From: Sphingomonas sp. RIT328
GTDB lineage: Bacteria; Pseudomonadota; Alphaproteobacteria; Sphingomonadales; Sphingomonadaceae
Direction: 5' to 3'
Length of the DNA stretch: 64,000 nucleotides
Assembly: GCF_000632225.1 (NCBI RefSeq)
Contig: NZ_JFYV01000012.1
Location: 267,095 to 331,094 of the forward strand
In this document: piece by piece, positions 50,456 to 59,301 of the stretch
Position numbering within the stretch: the stretch's first letter is position 1
Layout: the number at the start of each line of letters is the position of its first letter
Notes under the pieces: model-generated
Databases searched by the model: none
What the model was told of the DNA's origin: nothing
Seen by the model: only the letters and a program-made list of their open reading frames with translations
Translations under genes and position numbers: made by a program

Positions 50456-51739
50456 ATGGATCTGTTCACCCACCGCTTGCGGCTTCATGCCGATCCGTCC
50501 CGCGTCGTCGTCCGGCCGTTCCACATTGCGTGGGGCGGCAAGGGCGGCCCGCCCAACCGTACCGAGCGACTGGTCGGCGAGGTGCTCGCCATGTCGACGA
50601 GCGAAGCGCGCGAGCAGCTGTCCGAGGTGCTCAAGGACTTCGAGGCGCGCCACTGGCAGACGCGGCGCGTGTTCATGACCCGCTATGACGAGATCGAGGA
50701 TCTGCTCGGCCTCGACGGGGCGGAGATCAGCGACGAGAAGCGCCAGCTGATCGGCGCCTATTTCTGCCACGAATACAGCTATGCCGCCGCGGCGCTGATG
50801 AATCCCAGCGCGGTGCCGCATTTCGACCAGACCGGCATGCCGGAAGGATCGATGCGCATCCTGATGAGCCTGCGGTCGGTGGGTGAGGGGCATATCTCCT
50901 CGGTCGCCTTCCGCGAGGGGATCATCACCAGCGACCATGAACTGAAACTCGCGCCCGAGCCGCCCTTCGCCACCGCGACCGACGTCGTCGGCGCCGGCGA
51001 GGACGAGATGCCGGAAGGGCCGGTGACGGTCTGGCGACATCGCGATTCGACCTTGTCGGGCACGGTGATCTTCCCGATCACCCAGGCGCAGTCGAAGGGG
51101 CTGGAGGATCTGCGCATCGTCCATTTCCAGCATGACGACGGCACCATCGAGTGGATCGGCACCTACACCGCCTATAACGGCTCGGTGATCCAGTCCGAGC
51201 TGCTGCGCACGCGCGATTTCCGCGCATTCGATCTCGTGCCGATGTCGGGCCCGGCGGCGCGCAACAAGGGCATGGCGCTGTTCCCGCGCAAGGTCGCCGG
51301 CCAGTATATGATGATCGGCCGGCAGGACGGCGAAAACCTGTTCCTGCTCAAGTCGGACAGCCTCGAACATTGGGACGAGGGCGAGAAGATCCTGACGCCG
51401 GTCTTCCCCTGGGAGCTGGTGCAGATCGGCAATTGCGGACCGCCGATCGAGCTCGACGAGGGCTGGCTGCTGCTGACCCATGGCGTCGGCGCGATGCGCA
51501 AATATTCGATCGGCGCGGCACTGCTCGACAAGAACGATCCCTCCAAGGTGCTCGGGCGGACGCGCGAGCCGATCCTCGCCGCGAAGGACCAGGATCGCGA
51601 GGGCTATGTGCCCAACGTCGTCTACAGCTGCGGCGCGATCCGCCATGGCGACACGCTGTTCCTGCCCTATGGCATCGCCGACAGTTCGGTGGGCTTTGCC
51701 TTCGTCAAGATCACGGATCTGCTGGCCGCGATGGTGTGA
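50456..51739 (+). CDS. Glycoside hydrolase family 130 protein (beta-mannoside phosphorylase/hydrolase type)
   Basis: 427 residues with the five-bladed beta-propeller pattern of GH130: FHIAWGGKGGPPNRTERL near residue 22, AAALMNPSAVPHFDQ near 112, MRILMSLRSVGEGHISSVAF near 130, YTAYNGSVIQSELLRTRDF near 237, and GPPIELDEGWLLLTHGVG near 328. Members phosphorolyse or hydrolyse beta-mannosides. No signal peptide, so cytoplasmic. Follows the GT4 gene by 55 bases and is probably in its operon. Confidence 0.85.
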   Translation: MDLFTHRLRLHADPSRVVVRPFHIAWGGKGGPPNRTERLVGEVLAMSTSEAREQLSEVLKDFEARHWQTRRVFMTRYDEIEDLLGLDGAEISDEKRQLIGAYFCHEYSYAAAALMNPSAVPHFDQTGMPEGSMRILMSLRSVGEGHISSVAFREGIITSDHELKLAPEPPFATATDVVGAGEDEMPEGPVTVWRHRDSTLSGTVIFPITQAQSKGLEDLRIVHFQHDDGTIEWIGTYTAYNGSVIQSELLRTRDFRAFDLVPMSGPAARNKGMALFPRKVAGQYMMIGRQDGENLFLLKSDSLEHWDEGEKILTPVFPWELVQIGNCGPPIELDEGWLLLTHGVGAMRKYSIGAALLDKNDPSKVLGRTREPILAAKDQDREGYVPNVVYSCGAIRHGDTLFLPYGIADSSVGFAFVKITDLLAAMV

Positions 51740-51807
51740 GGAGGCGGGCGTCCGGCGGGCGCCCAGTCCTGCGGCTCGGCATCGGCCGCTTTGGTATAAC
51801 CTATTAA

Positions 51808-51835
51808 TGTCATCCCCGCGCAGGCGGGGATGACA
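51808..51835. repeat. Perfect 12-bp palindrome, REP-like; possible terminator
   Basis: TGTCATCCCCGC, loop GCAG, GCGGGGATGACA. It resembles one arm of the type C repeat elements and lies between the GH130 stop and a minus-strand small gene, where it could also end transcription. Confidence 0.7.
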
Positions 51836-51873
51836 GTCGCACGAGTGACGACCCCGACTGCGCCGCGGCGGGT

Positions 51874-52056
51874 CTAGCCCTTGCCTTCGTCCGTCTTGCC
51901 CTTGCCCTTCCGCTTCGCCGGTATCCGCGACAATTTCGTCAACAGCAGCGGGATGTCGTCGGTGATGAAGGTATCGGTCGGCACCGCGACGCTCGACTGT
52001 AACGCCTCGCCGACGCGCGACAGGCGGTCACGCTGCTCTTTTGCTGACGATGTCAC
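51874..52056 (-). CDS. Small hypothetical basic protein
   Basis: 60 residues from GTG at 52056 (SSAKEQRDRLSRVGEALQSS near the start, LLLTKLSRIPAKRKGKGK near the end). The charged, helix-like N-terminal part and lysine-rich end look protein-like, unlike the upstream extension to 52194 that covers non-coding DNA. The ribosome site is weak. It may follow the OPT transporter gene on the same strand. Confidence 0.4.
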   Translation of the reverse strand: MTSSAKEQRDRLSRVGEALQSSVAVPTDTFITDDIPLLLTKLSRIPAKRKGKGKTDEGKG

Positions 52057-52195
52057 GACTGACCCTACAAGACGCAAACGGCAAACCCGGCAATCGCCGG
52101 CCGAGGGGGGGGATGGCGGGGCGATCACCGGGTTCAGTCGGTCAAACGGACGATGTCCGACCGCGTTCCCACCGCGACCAACGGTTGGCCGCATT

Positions 52196-54163
52196 TCACG
52201 CCGCGACGGAGCGCCGGGTGTAGCGATACAGGCCTGCGATCAGCGCGAGGAAGGCGATCGTGCCGCCGATCAGCGCGGCGGGCGCGAAGCCGGCCGGCGC
52301 GATCGCCAGCGGCGCGTCCGAATTGGTGAGGTAGACGATCACCGCGAAGCCGACGCCCCACAGGCTTTCGCCGACGATCATGCCCGTCGCGGTCAGCACG
52401 CCCATCCGCTTGGCGAGTTCGACATCCGCCGTCCGCTCCGCCCAGCGATCGTAGATCGCGCCGATCACCGCGCCGATCACCACCGGCAGCGTCACCGCCA
52501 TCGGCAGATAGACGCCGAGGCCGATGCCGAGCGGCGGCAGCCGCAGCTTGCCCGCCCGACCGAGCGCCTCGTCGAGCGCGATCACCGCGACGCCGACGAG
52601 CGCGCCATAGCCGATCATCGCCCAGTTGAGATCACCGCCGAGCACGCCCTTGGCGAGCGCCGAGATCAGCGCCGCCTGCGGCGCGGCGAGCGCATTGGGG
52701 CCGGCGCCCGGCGCGCCCTGGAAGCCGAGCGTCGTCGCGAGCAGTTCGAGCACCGGCGGCACCACCAGGCTGCCGAAGATGACGCCGAAGATCAGCGCCA
52801 CCTGCTGCTTCCACGGCGTCGCGCCGACCAGCTGGCCGGTCTTGAGGTCCTGCAGATTGTCGTTGGAGATGGTCGCGACGCCGAAGACGATGCCGGTGAC
52901 GATCAGCGCATAGGCGACCAGCGCCTGCGTCGTGTCCGCGCCCGCGCCGCGGCCGAACAGGCCGACCAGCATCAGGCTGGCGGCGAGCACCGACAGGATG
53001 CCGATCCCCGACACCGGGCTGTTCGACGCGCCGATCAGGCCCGCCATATAGCCGCAGACCGCGGCGATGATCAGGCCGAGCACCAGCACGAAGACCAAAG
53101 CACCGGCGATCAGCACCAGTGCCGAGCCGGCCAGCGGCCCGCCCGCGATCACCGACCAGAGCAGCCCGGCGATCGGCACCAGCGTCGCCAGCGTCACCGC
53201 GACGACGAGGCCGATCGACAGGTCGCGCTCGCCGAGTTCGAGCACCGCGCCGCCACGCTTCGCCTTGCTCGCCGCGATCGACGAGCGGATGCCGCCGAGC
53301 ACCGGGCCGATGATCTTGAGCAAGGTCCAGATCGCCGCGACGCCGATCACGCCCGCGCCAAGGAAGCGGACGTCGGTGCGGAACACGCCGCCGACCCAGT
53401 CCTCGAGGCCCACACCCGCGGCGGCGGGCGACAGGCCGGTGAGGATCGGCAGCGCAATCCACCAGCCGATGATCACACCGGCGAACATCGCCAGCCCGAC
53501 CGACAGGCCGACGAGATGGCCGGCGCCGATCAGCGCGAAGGAGAGCCCGCCCGAAATCGCGGTGGCACCGCCGCCGACGCGGAAGAAATGCGCCGCCTCG
53601 GCGACCACCAGCTTGGTCTGGGTGAGGATCGCGAAGCCGGCTGAAACCAGGGCGTTGACGACGATCAGCCGCAATCCGCGGCTGCTTTCCGCCTCACCGG
53701 CGCGGCTGCCCGCGCCGACCATCAGCACCTCGGCGGCGGCACGGCCTTCGGGATAGGGCAGATCGGTATCGACGACGAGCGCGCGGCGCAGCGGCACCGA
53801 GAACATCACGCCGAGGATGCCGCCGGTCATCGTGATCCCGGCGGTGAGCAGATAGGGGAAGCCCTGCCACCAGCCGATCATCACCAGCCCCGGCAGCACG
53901 AAGATGATCGCCGCGAGCGTGCCCGCCGCCGACGCCACCGTCTGGACGATATTGTTTTCGAGGATCGTCGCGCCGGGCAGATAGCGCAGGATCGCCATCG
54001 AGATCACCGCGGCGGGGATCGAGGTGGCGAAGGTCAGCCCGACCTTGAGTCCGAGATAGACGTTGGCGGCGGTGAACAGCAAGGTGATGAGCCCGCCGAG
54101 CAGGATGCCGCGAACGGTGAGTTCGGCGACGGGCCGCGCGGCGGGGCTGGGGGCGGTGGCCAT
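52196..54163 (-). CDS. OPT-family oligopeptide/metal-chelate transporter
   Basis: 655 residues with about 14-16 membrane segments. It begins VAELTVRGILLGGLITLLFT and includes ANVYLGLKVGLTFATSIPAA, the OPT N-terminal signature, and SNDNLQDLKTGQLVGATPWK near residue 415, typical of the family. It should take up oligopeptides or chelates with protons. The start at 54163 is chosen because it places the first membrane segment normally; no clear ribosome site precedes it, and an ATG at 54253 is the alternative. Divergent from hom. Confidence 0.9.
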   Translation of the reverse strand: MATAPSPAARPVAELTVRGILLGGLITLLFTAANVYLGLKVGLTFATSIPAAVISMAILRYLPGATILENNIVQTVASAAGTLAAIIFVLPGLVMIGWWQGFPYLLTAGITMTGGILGVMFSVPLRRALVVDTDLPYPEGRAAAEVLMVGAGSRAGEAESSRGLRLIVVNALVSAGFAILTQTKLVVAEAAHFFRVGGGATAISGGLSFALIGAGHLVGLSVGLAMFAGVIIGWWIALPILTGLSPAAAGVGLEDWVGGVFRTDVRFLGAGVIGVAAIWTLLKIIGPVLGGIRSSIAASKAKRGGAVLELGERDLSIGLVVAVTLATLVPIAGLLWSVIAGGPLAGSALVLIAGALVFVLVLGLIIAAVCGYMAGLIGASNSPVSGIGILSVLAASLMLVGLFGRGAGADTTQALVAYALIVTGIVFGVATISNDNLQDLKTGQLVGATPWKQQVALIFGVIFGSLVVPPVLELLATTLGFQGAPGAGPNALAAPQAALISALAKGVLGGDLNWAMIGYGALVGVAVIALDEALGRAGKLRLPPLGIGLGVYLPMAVTLPVVIGAVIGAIYDRWAERTADVELAKRMGVLTATGMIVGESLWGVGFAVIVYLTNSDAPLAIAPAGFAPAALIGGTIAFLALIAGLYRYTRRSVAA

Positions 54164-54303
54164 GGGGGTAATGCGCTCGCTGGCAAAGGGAACAGGCGGC
54201 GGGTTGTGGCACGAGGCGAACCGGTCGGGCAATGCTTGCGGCGTGAACGACATAAAGCTGCGCCGGCTCGACAGATGACGCGGCTTTCCGCTAGGCGGCA
54301 GCC

Positions 54304-55599
54304 ATGAAGACCAACACTCCCTTGCGCGTCGCCCTCGCCGGGCTCGGTACGGTCGGCGGCGGCGTCGTCCGTCTGCTCGACGGCAACCGCGATCTGATCA
54401 CCCGCCGCGCCGGCCGTCCGATTGGAATCGTTGCGATTTCCGCGCGCGATCGCAGCAAGGATCGGGGCTTCGACGCGACGCGCTTCGCCTGGGTCGACGA
54501 TATGCGCGATCTCGCCGGCCATGCCGCCGCCGATATCGTCGTCGAGCTGATCGGCGGTTCGGACGGCCCGGCGCTGACGCTGGCGCGGCAGACGATCGCC
54601 GCGGGCAAGGGGCTGGTCACCGCCAACAAGGCGATGATCGCGCATCACGGCCTGGAGCTCGCGACCGCGGCGGAAGCGGCGGGCGTGCCGCTCAAGTTCG
54701 AGGCGGCGGTGGCGGGCGGCGTGCCGGTGATCAAGGGGCTGCGCGAGGGCGCCGCCGCCAACCGCATCGGCCGCGTCTACGGCATTCTCAACGGCACCTG
54801 CAATTTCATCCTGTCCAAGATGGAGGCCGAAGGCCGCGATTTCGCGGAGGTGCTCGCCGAGGCGCAGGCGCTCGGCTATGCCGAATCCGATCCGAGCTTC
54901 GACATCGACGGCGTCGATGCGGCGCACAAATTGTCGATCCTCGCCAGCCTCGCCTTCGGCACGCGGCCCGCGTTCGGCGACGTGTCGGCGACCGGCATCC
55001 GCCACGTCATCGCCGCAGATATCGCGGAGGCGGCGGCGCTCGGCTATCGGGTGCGGCTGGTCGGTGTCGCCGAGGCGGATGCGCATGGCCTGTTCCAGCG
55101 CGTCCACCCGCATCTGGTGCCGATCGACCATCCGCTCGCGCATGTCACCGGTTCGCTCAACGCGGTGGTCGCGGAGGGCAATTATGTCGGCCGCCTGTTC
55201 TTCCAGGGCGCCGGCGCGGGCGAGGGGCCGACCGCGAGCGCGGTGGTCGCCGACCTGATCGATATCGCGCGCGGCGAATATGGCGCGCCTTATGCGATGC
55301 CCGCCGCGGCGCTCACCGCCGAGCCCGCCGCCGACACTGGCGAACGCCGCTCGCGCGCCTATCTGCGCTTCACCGTGCAGGATCGCGTCGGCGTGCTCGC
55401 CGAGATCGCCGCGGCGATGCGCGACGCCGGCGTCTCGATCGAGAGCCTGATCCAGCGCGGCGTCACCGCCGAGGGCGGCGCGATCGTCGCGATCGTCACC
55501 CACGAGGGGCCGGAGCGGTCGGTCGCGCAGGCGCTGGAGAAACTACGCGGTTCGCAGAGCCTGTCGGGACAGCCGTTGTGGATGCCGATCCTGGGGTGA
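54304..55599 (+). CDS. hom: Homoserine dehydrogenase
   Basis: 431 residues with a C-terminal ACT domain. NAD(P) motif LRVALAGLGTVGGGVVRLL at the start, KGLVTANKAMIAHHG near residue 102, FEAAVAGGVPVIKGLREG near 135, NGTCNFILSKME near 163, and catalytic FDIDGVDAAHKLSILASLAF near 200. The ACT part (LRFTVQDRVGVLAEIAAAM) suggests feedback control by threonine. Reduces aspartate semialdehyde to homoserine. Confidence 0.97.
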   Translation: MKTNTPLRVALAGLGTVGGGVVRLLDGNRDLITRRAGRPIGIVAISARDRSKDRGFDATRFAWVDDMRDLAGHAAADIVVELIGGSDGPALTLARQTIAAGKGLVTANKAMIAHHGLELATAAEAAGVPLKFEAAVAGGVPVIKGLREGAAANRIGRVYGILNGTCNFILSKMEAEGRDFAEVLAEAQALGYAESDPSFDIDGVDAAHKLSILASLAFGTRPAFGDVSATGIRHVIAADIAEAAALGYRVRLVGVAEADAHGLFQRVHPHLVPIDHPLAHVTGSLNAVVAEGNYVGRLFFQGAGAGEGPTASAVVADLIDIARGEYGAPYAMPAAALTAEPAADTGERRSRAYLRFTVQDRVGVLAEIAAAMRDAGVSIESLIQRGVTAEGGAIVAIVTHEGPERSVAQALEKLRGSQSLSGQPLWMPILG

Positions 55600-55776
55600 G
55601 GGGCGTGTCGGGTGGCCCGTCGACGATTGTCGCTGAGATTGTCGGCCGCCGGGTCAGTCGCCAGAATTGGTTCCGTGCTCCCGTGCAGGCGGGGGGCATG
55701 GTCCGACGCCCTGCGCGCCTGCCGAGCGTGGCCGAGACACCTCCCTGTGCAATTACGTGTGACAGATATCTCCCTT

Positions 55777-55870
55777 ACCACCCCGGCGGAGGCCGGGGTC
55801 CAGTTGGGAGATCGTCGCGTCTTATCGCTGCATCTTACCCAACTGGACCCCGGCCTGCGCCGGGGTGGTG
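55777..55870. repeat. REPIN-like paired inverted repeat, type B
   Basis: Left arm CCACCCCGGCGGAGGCCGGG with GTCCAGTTGGG, right arm CCCAACTGGACCCCGGCC with TGCGCCGGGGTGGTG; the two arms are nearly perfect reverse complements, the best-conserved copy here. A diverged single type A arm (GTGCTCCCGTGCAGGCGGGG) lies at 55676-55695. The hom-to-next-gene gap holds nothing else I can support. Confidence 0.85.
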
Positions 55871-55910
55871 CGCAGTTGGTCGGGCGACCGTTGGCGTTCC
55901 TTCCAGCCGG

Positions 55911-56312
55911 TCACCGCGCCGGCTCGCCGAGATCGATCGGCACCCGGCCGCGCGTATCGGGCTTCTTGGCAAAGGTGGCTCGCGTGACCTTCACCAACGC
56001 GGTCACGATCGGCACGATCGGTGGCGCGACGCCGACGGTGCAGCCCTCAAGGCGGGCGGCGCAGGGTGGCGCCTGGAGCGCGAAGACCTTGGTGGTGGAC
56101 CGGTCGGGATTGGCGCCGCGGCCCGCCGGCGGATCGACCTCGTCGGGAAGCGGCAGCCGCTGCGCGCTCCTGCCGTTGCCGCAGACGACGATGTCGCTCC
56201 TGTCGTCGCGGGTCGGGCAGGGTTGCGGGGCGAGGATCGACCAGCGTTCGGACCCCGGTGCCGGAGTCGCCGCGGCCGTCGCGGCCTGGATCAGCAGCGC
56301 CAGCCCGATCAT
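55911..56312 (-). CDS. Small exported hypothetical protein with VCG motif
   Basis: 133 residues, N-terminal hydrophobic signal (MIGLALLIQAATAAATPAP). The segment RSDIVVCGNGRSAQRLPLPD is shared with the upstream neighbour (TDITVCGRRRADRFRVPF), so the two are paralogues. Four cysteines could pair in the periplasm. It overlaps the upstream gene by four bases. Function unknown. Confidence 0.7.
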   Translation of the reverse strand: MIGLALLIQAATAAATPAPGSERWSILAPQPCPTRDDRSDIVVCGNGRSAQRLPLPDEVDPPAGRGANPDRSTTKVFALQAPPCAARLEGCTVGVAPPIVPIVTALVKVTRATFAKKPDTRGRVPIDLGEPAR

Positions 56313-56662
56313 GGCGCGAGCGGCCGGTCGCGGATCCCGCCGACGCCGGTGCGGCTGCTGATCGTCGCGCCGGCCATGCCGCCGCCGACGAGGAACGGCG
56401 TCAGCTCCTCGACGGGGTTGGTGCGGTGGAGCAACCGATCGCGTTCGACCGCCACCGCCTCATGTTTGGGATCGCCGGGCTCGTAGCCGACGAACGGCAC
56501 GCGGAAGCGGTCGGCGCGGCGACGGCCGCAGACGGTGATGTCGGTATGGTCGCGGTCCGCGGCGCAGCGCTCGCCGGCGATCATCGACTGGGAGCGGGCG
56601 AGCATCGTCGCGGCATCGTCGTCGGCGGCGGTCAGGAGCAACAGCAGCGCAAGCATCGGCAT
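56309..56662 (-). CDS. Small exported hypothetical protein with VCG motif (paralogue)
   Basis: 117 residues starting with a hydrophobic signal (MPMLALLLLLTA). Contains CAADRDHTDITVCGRRRADR near residue 33 and a glycine-rich end (VGGGMAGATISSRTGVGG). The pair of cysteines around DITVCG is likely a disulphide. It is first of two overlapping paralogous genes. Function unknown. Confidence 0.7.
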   Translation of the reverse strand: MPMLALLLLLTAADDDAATMLARSQSMIAGERCAADRDHTDITVCGRRRADRFRVPFVGYEPGDPKHEAVAVERDRLLHRTNPVEELTPFLVGGGMAGATISSRTGVGGIRDRPLAP

Positions 56663-56713
56663 CGGCTCCCACGACGGGTGATGCCGCCAGTGTCGTCCAG
56701 CCGCCGGCGCGAA

Positions 56714-57145
56714 TCAAGCCGCGATCGGTGCGACCCCCAGCCGCGGGATCTCGATCGCTGGACAGCGGTCCATCACCACCTGCAAGCCTGCCGCCTCGGC
56801 CCGCGCCGCCGCGGCCGTGTTGACGACGCCGAGCTGCAGCCACACCGCCTTGGCGCCGATCGCAATCGCCTCGTCGACCGCCTCGCCGGCGGCCTCCGGA
56901 CGGCGGAAGATGTCGACGATGTCGATCGGGTCGCCGAGCTGGTGCAGGTCGCGGAAGACGAATTCGCCATGGACGTGCTCGCCGGTGATCTGCGGATTGA
57001 CCGGGATGACGCGATAGCCGTGCCGTTGCAGCATCGCCATCACGCCATAGGATGGGCGGTCCGGACGATCGGAGGCGCCGACCATCGCGATCGTACGCGC
57101 GCCTTCGAGCAGCGCCTTGATCGCGGCGTCGTCGGTCAGCGGCAT
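56714..57145 (-). CDS. CoA-binding domain protein
   Basis: 143 residues, a single CoA_binding_2 (Rossmann) domain as in YccU: TIAMVGASDRPDRPSYGVM near residue 18, YRVIPVNPQITGE near 45, DIVDIFRRPEAAGEAVDEAI near 75 and AVWLQLGVVNTAAAARAEAA near 100. The biochemical role is unknown. GAGGAG lies before the ATG and only ten bases separate it from the apbC stop, so the two form an operon. Confidence 0.9.
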   Translation of the reverse strand: MPLTDDAAIKALLEGARTIAMVGASDRPDRPSYGVMAMLQRHGYRVIPVNPQITGEHVHGEFVFRDLHQLGDPIDIVDIFRRPEAAGEAVDEAIAIGAKAVWLQLGVVNTAAAARAEAAGLQVVMDRCPAIEIPRLGVAPIAA

Positions 57146-57155
57146 GCCCGTCTCC

Positions 57156-58109
57156 TCAATGCTGATGCAGCCAGTCGTCGACCGCTGCGGCTATCGTGTG
57201 GAACGCCACGCCGTCCGCGCCGTTCCCCGCCGCCGGCGGTGCGCCCGCGTCGGAGGCGGTGCGGATGCCGATCGCCAGCGGTACCCGGCCAAGGAAGGGC
57301 AGGCCGAGCCGCGCCGCCGTCTCCTGCGCGCCGCCGTTGCCGAACGGATCGGAGGCTTCGCCGCAATGCGGGCAGATATAGCCCGCCATATTCTCGACCA
57401 GTCCGATGATCGGGATGCCGGCCTTGTCGAACAGGTCGATCGCGCGGGTCGCGTCGATCAGCGCGAGATCCTGCGGCGTCGAGACGATCACCGCGCCCGC
57501 CGGCTTGTGCTTCTGCACCATGGTCAGCTGGACGTCGCCGGTGCCCGGCGGCAGGTCGAGCACCAGCGTGTCGGTCGCGCCCCAGTCGGCGTCGACCAGC
57601 TGGGTCAGCGCGCCCGCCGCCATCGGGCCGCGCCAGGCGATCGCCTTGCCGGGCGCGATCAGCTGGCCCATCGACAGCATCGGCACGCCGAACGGGGTGG
57701 CGACCGGATCGAGCACCTTGTCCTTGGCGGTCGGCCGTTCGTCCTCCGCCGCCATCAGCCGCGGCTGCGACGGGCCGTAGATATCGGCGTCGACCAATCC
57801 GACGCGGCGACCACGCGCCTTGAGCGCGATGGCGAGATTGGCGGCGAGCGTCGACTTGCCGACACCGCCCTTGCCGCTCGCCACCGCGATGATGCGGCGG
57901 TTGATCCGCTCGGCGGTGACGACCAGCCGCACCTCGCCCGACCAGGCCGCTTCCGCCGCCGCGCGCACCTTCGCCTCGAGCGCGTCGCGTTCCGCGCCGC
58001 CGAGCCCGGTCGCGTCGAGGACGATGCCGGCGCGCGTTCCGTCGAAGCGGAGCGTCGCGCGGTCGCCCGCGGCGGCGCGCACCGCGGCTTTCGTTACGTC
58101 TTGTGTCAT
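57156..58109 (-). CDS. apbC: Iron-sulfur cluster carrier ATPase (ApbC/Mrp)
   Basis: 317 residues. A shortened N-terminal DUF59-like part precedes the ATPase: deviant Walker A VASGKGGVGKSTLAANLAIA near residue 80, DADIYGPSQPRLM near 105, LVLDLPPGTGDVQLTM near 180, and the cluster-binding CPHC in NMAGYICPHCGEASDPFG near 250. It hands Fe-S clusters to apo-enzymes. The start at 58109 is chosen to match the family N-terminus (MTQDVTKAAV). Divergent from hflK. Confidence 0.93.
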   Translation of the reverse strand: MTQDVTKAAVRAAAGDRATLRFDGTRAGIVLDATGLGGAERDALEAKVRAAAEAAWSGEVRLVVTAERINRRIIAVASGKGGVGKSTLAANLAIALKARGRRVGLVDADIYGPSQPRLMAAEDERPTAKDKVLDPVATPFGVPMLSMGQLIAPGKAIAWRGPMAAGALTQLVDADWGATDTLVLDLPPGTGDVQLTMVQKHKPAGAVIVSTPQDLALIDATRAIDLFDKAGIPIIGLVENMAGYICPHCGEASDPFGNGGAQETAARLGLPFLGRVPLAIGIRTASDAGAPPAAGNGADGVAFHTIAAAVDDWLHQH

Positions 58110-58179
58110 CGCGCACCAGATAGGCCCGCGGCGGCGGCTTGCCACTGTTTTTCCGCGTTCGCCTTCTTATAAGGAACGG

Positions 58180-59301
58180 ATGACAATTCTGCCGGGTCGC
58201 CGATCGCGCCCTCCCATTCTCGCCACCGAAACGCCCAAGGGGCCCTGGGGACAGGGTGATGACGCCAACGGCGGCGGCCCGCGCAATCCCTGGTCGCTGC
58301 CCCCCGGCGCACGCAAGCCCGGCGTGAAACCGACCGCGCTCGACGAGTTCCTCAAGAAGGCGCGCGGCGGCGGCGGCGGGGACAATGGCGGCGGGCTCGG
58401 CGGCCTGCCCGGATCGTCCAACCCGCGCGCGCTGTGGCTGATCGGGGCGGGGATCATCCTGCTGGTATGGATCCTCTACACCTCGATCCACCCGATCGCG
58501 CCGCAGGAACGCGGCGTCGTCACCTATCTCGGCCGCTATTCGGGGACGCTCGATCCCGGCATCGCGATGACGATGCCCGCGCCGATCGCCCGCGTCGTCA
58601 AGGTCGACGTCCAGAATATCCGCATCGAGAACTTCCCCGAGAGCGGCACCGAGAATCTGATGCTGACCCGCGACCAGAACATCATCGATCTGGCCTATGC
58701 GGTGCGCTGGAAGATCTCGAACCCGCAGAATTACGTCTTCCAGATCGATCGCCCGCGCGACACGGTGCGCGCCACCGCGGAGAGCGCGATGCGCGAGGTG
58801 GTGGCGAACGTCAGCCTCGATTCGGCGCTCGGGCCGGGCCGCGCGCTGATCGAGAATCAGGTGCAGGAGCGGATGCAGAAGGTGCTCGACGATTATAAGT
58901 CGGGGATCGTCGTCGTCGGCGTCGGCATCAAACAGGCCGATCCGCCCGCGCGCGTCAACGATGCGTTCAAGGACGTCACCGCCGCGCAACAGGATGCGCA
59001 GGGCCTGCGCAACCAGGCGCAATCCTATGCCAAGCAGGTCGTCGCCCGCGCCGAAGGCGAAGCGTCGCAGTTCGACAAGGTGTACGAACAATATCGCCTC
59101 GCCCCCGAGGTGACCCGCCGCCGCATGTATTACGAGACCATGGAGGCCGTGCTGGCCAAGTCCGACAAGACGATCGTCGAGCCGAACGGCGTCGTACCCT
59201 ATCTGCCGATGGGCAATGCGCGTCGCCTGCCCGACGCGACGCAGCCGCCGCAGGTGCAGGCCACCGAGCCGACCGTCTCGGCAGCGGGAGGCGGCCAGTG
59301 A
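58180..59301 (+). CDS. hflK: FtsH modulator HflK
   Basis: 373 residues. A glycine-rich N-terminal cytoplasmic part, one membrane segment (ALWLIGAGIILLVWILYTSI, residues about 87-106), then the periplasmic SPFH/band-7 domain (PQERGVVTYLGRYSGTLDPG). HflK and HflC form a large complex that regulates the membrane protease FtsH. AAGGA precedes the ATG at 58180. Its stop overlaps the GTG of hflC (GTGA). Confidence 0.97.
   Translation: MTILPGRRSRPPILATETPKGPWGQGDDANGGGPRNPWSLPPGARKPGVKPTALDEFLKKARGGGGGDNGGGLGGLPGSSNPRALWLIGAGIILLVWILYTSIHPIAPQERGVVTYLGRYSGTLDPGIAMTMPAPIARVVKVDVQNIRIENFPESGTENLMLTRDQNIIDLAYAVRWKISNPQNYVFQIDRPRDTVRATAESAMREVVANVSLDSALGPGRALIENQVQERMQKVLDDYKSGIVVVGVGIKQADPPARVNDAFKDVTAAQQDAQGLRNQAQSYAKQVVARAEGEASQFDKVYEQYRLAPEVTRRRMYYETMEAVLAKSDKTIVEPNGVVPYLPMGNARRLPDATQPPQVQATEPTVSAAGGGQ

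Noticed and set aside
51881..53644. A 587-residue plus-strand open frame over the OPT transporter
   Set aside because: Extremely Arg/Asp/His-rich with no hydrophobic core; antisense to a clear membrane transporter.
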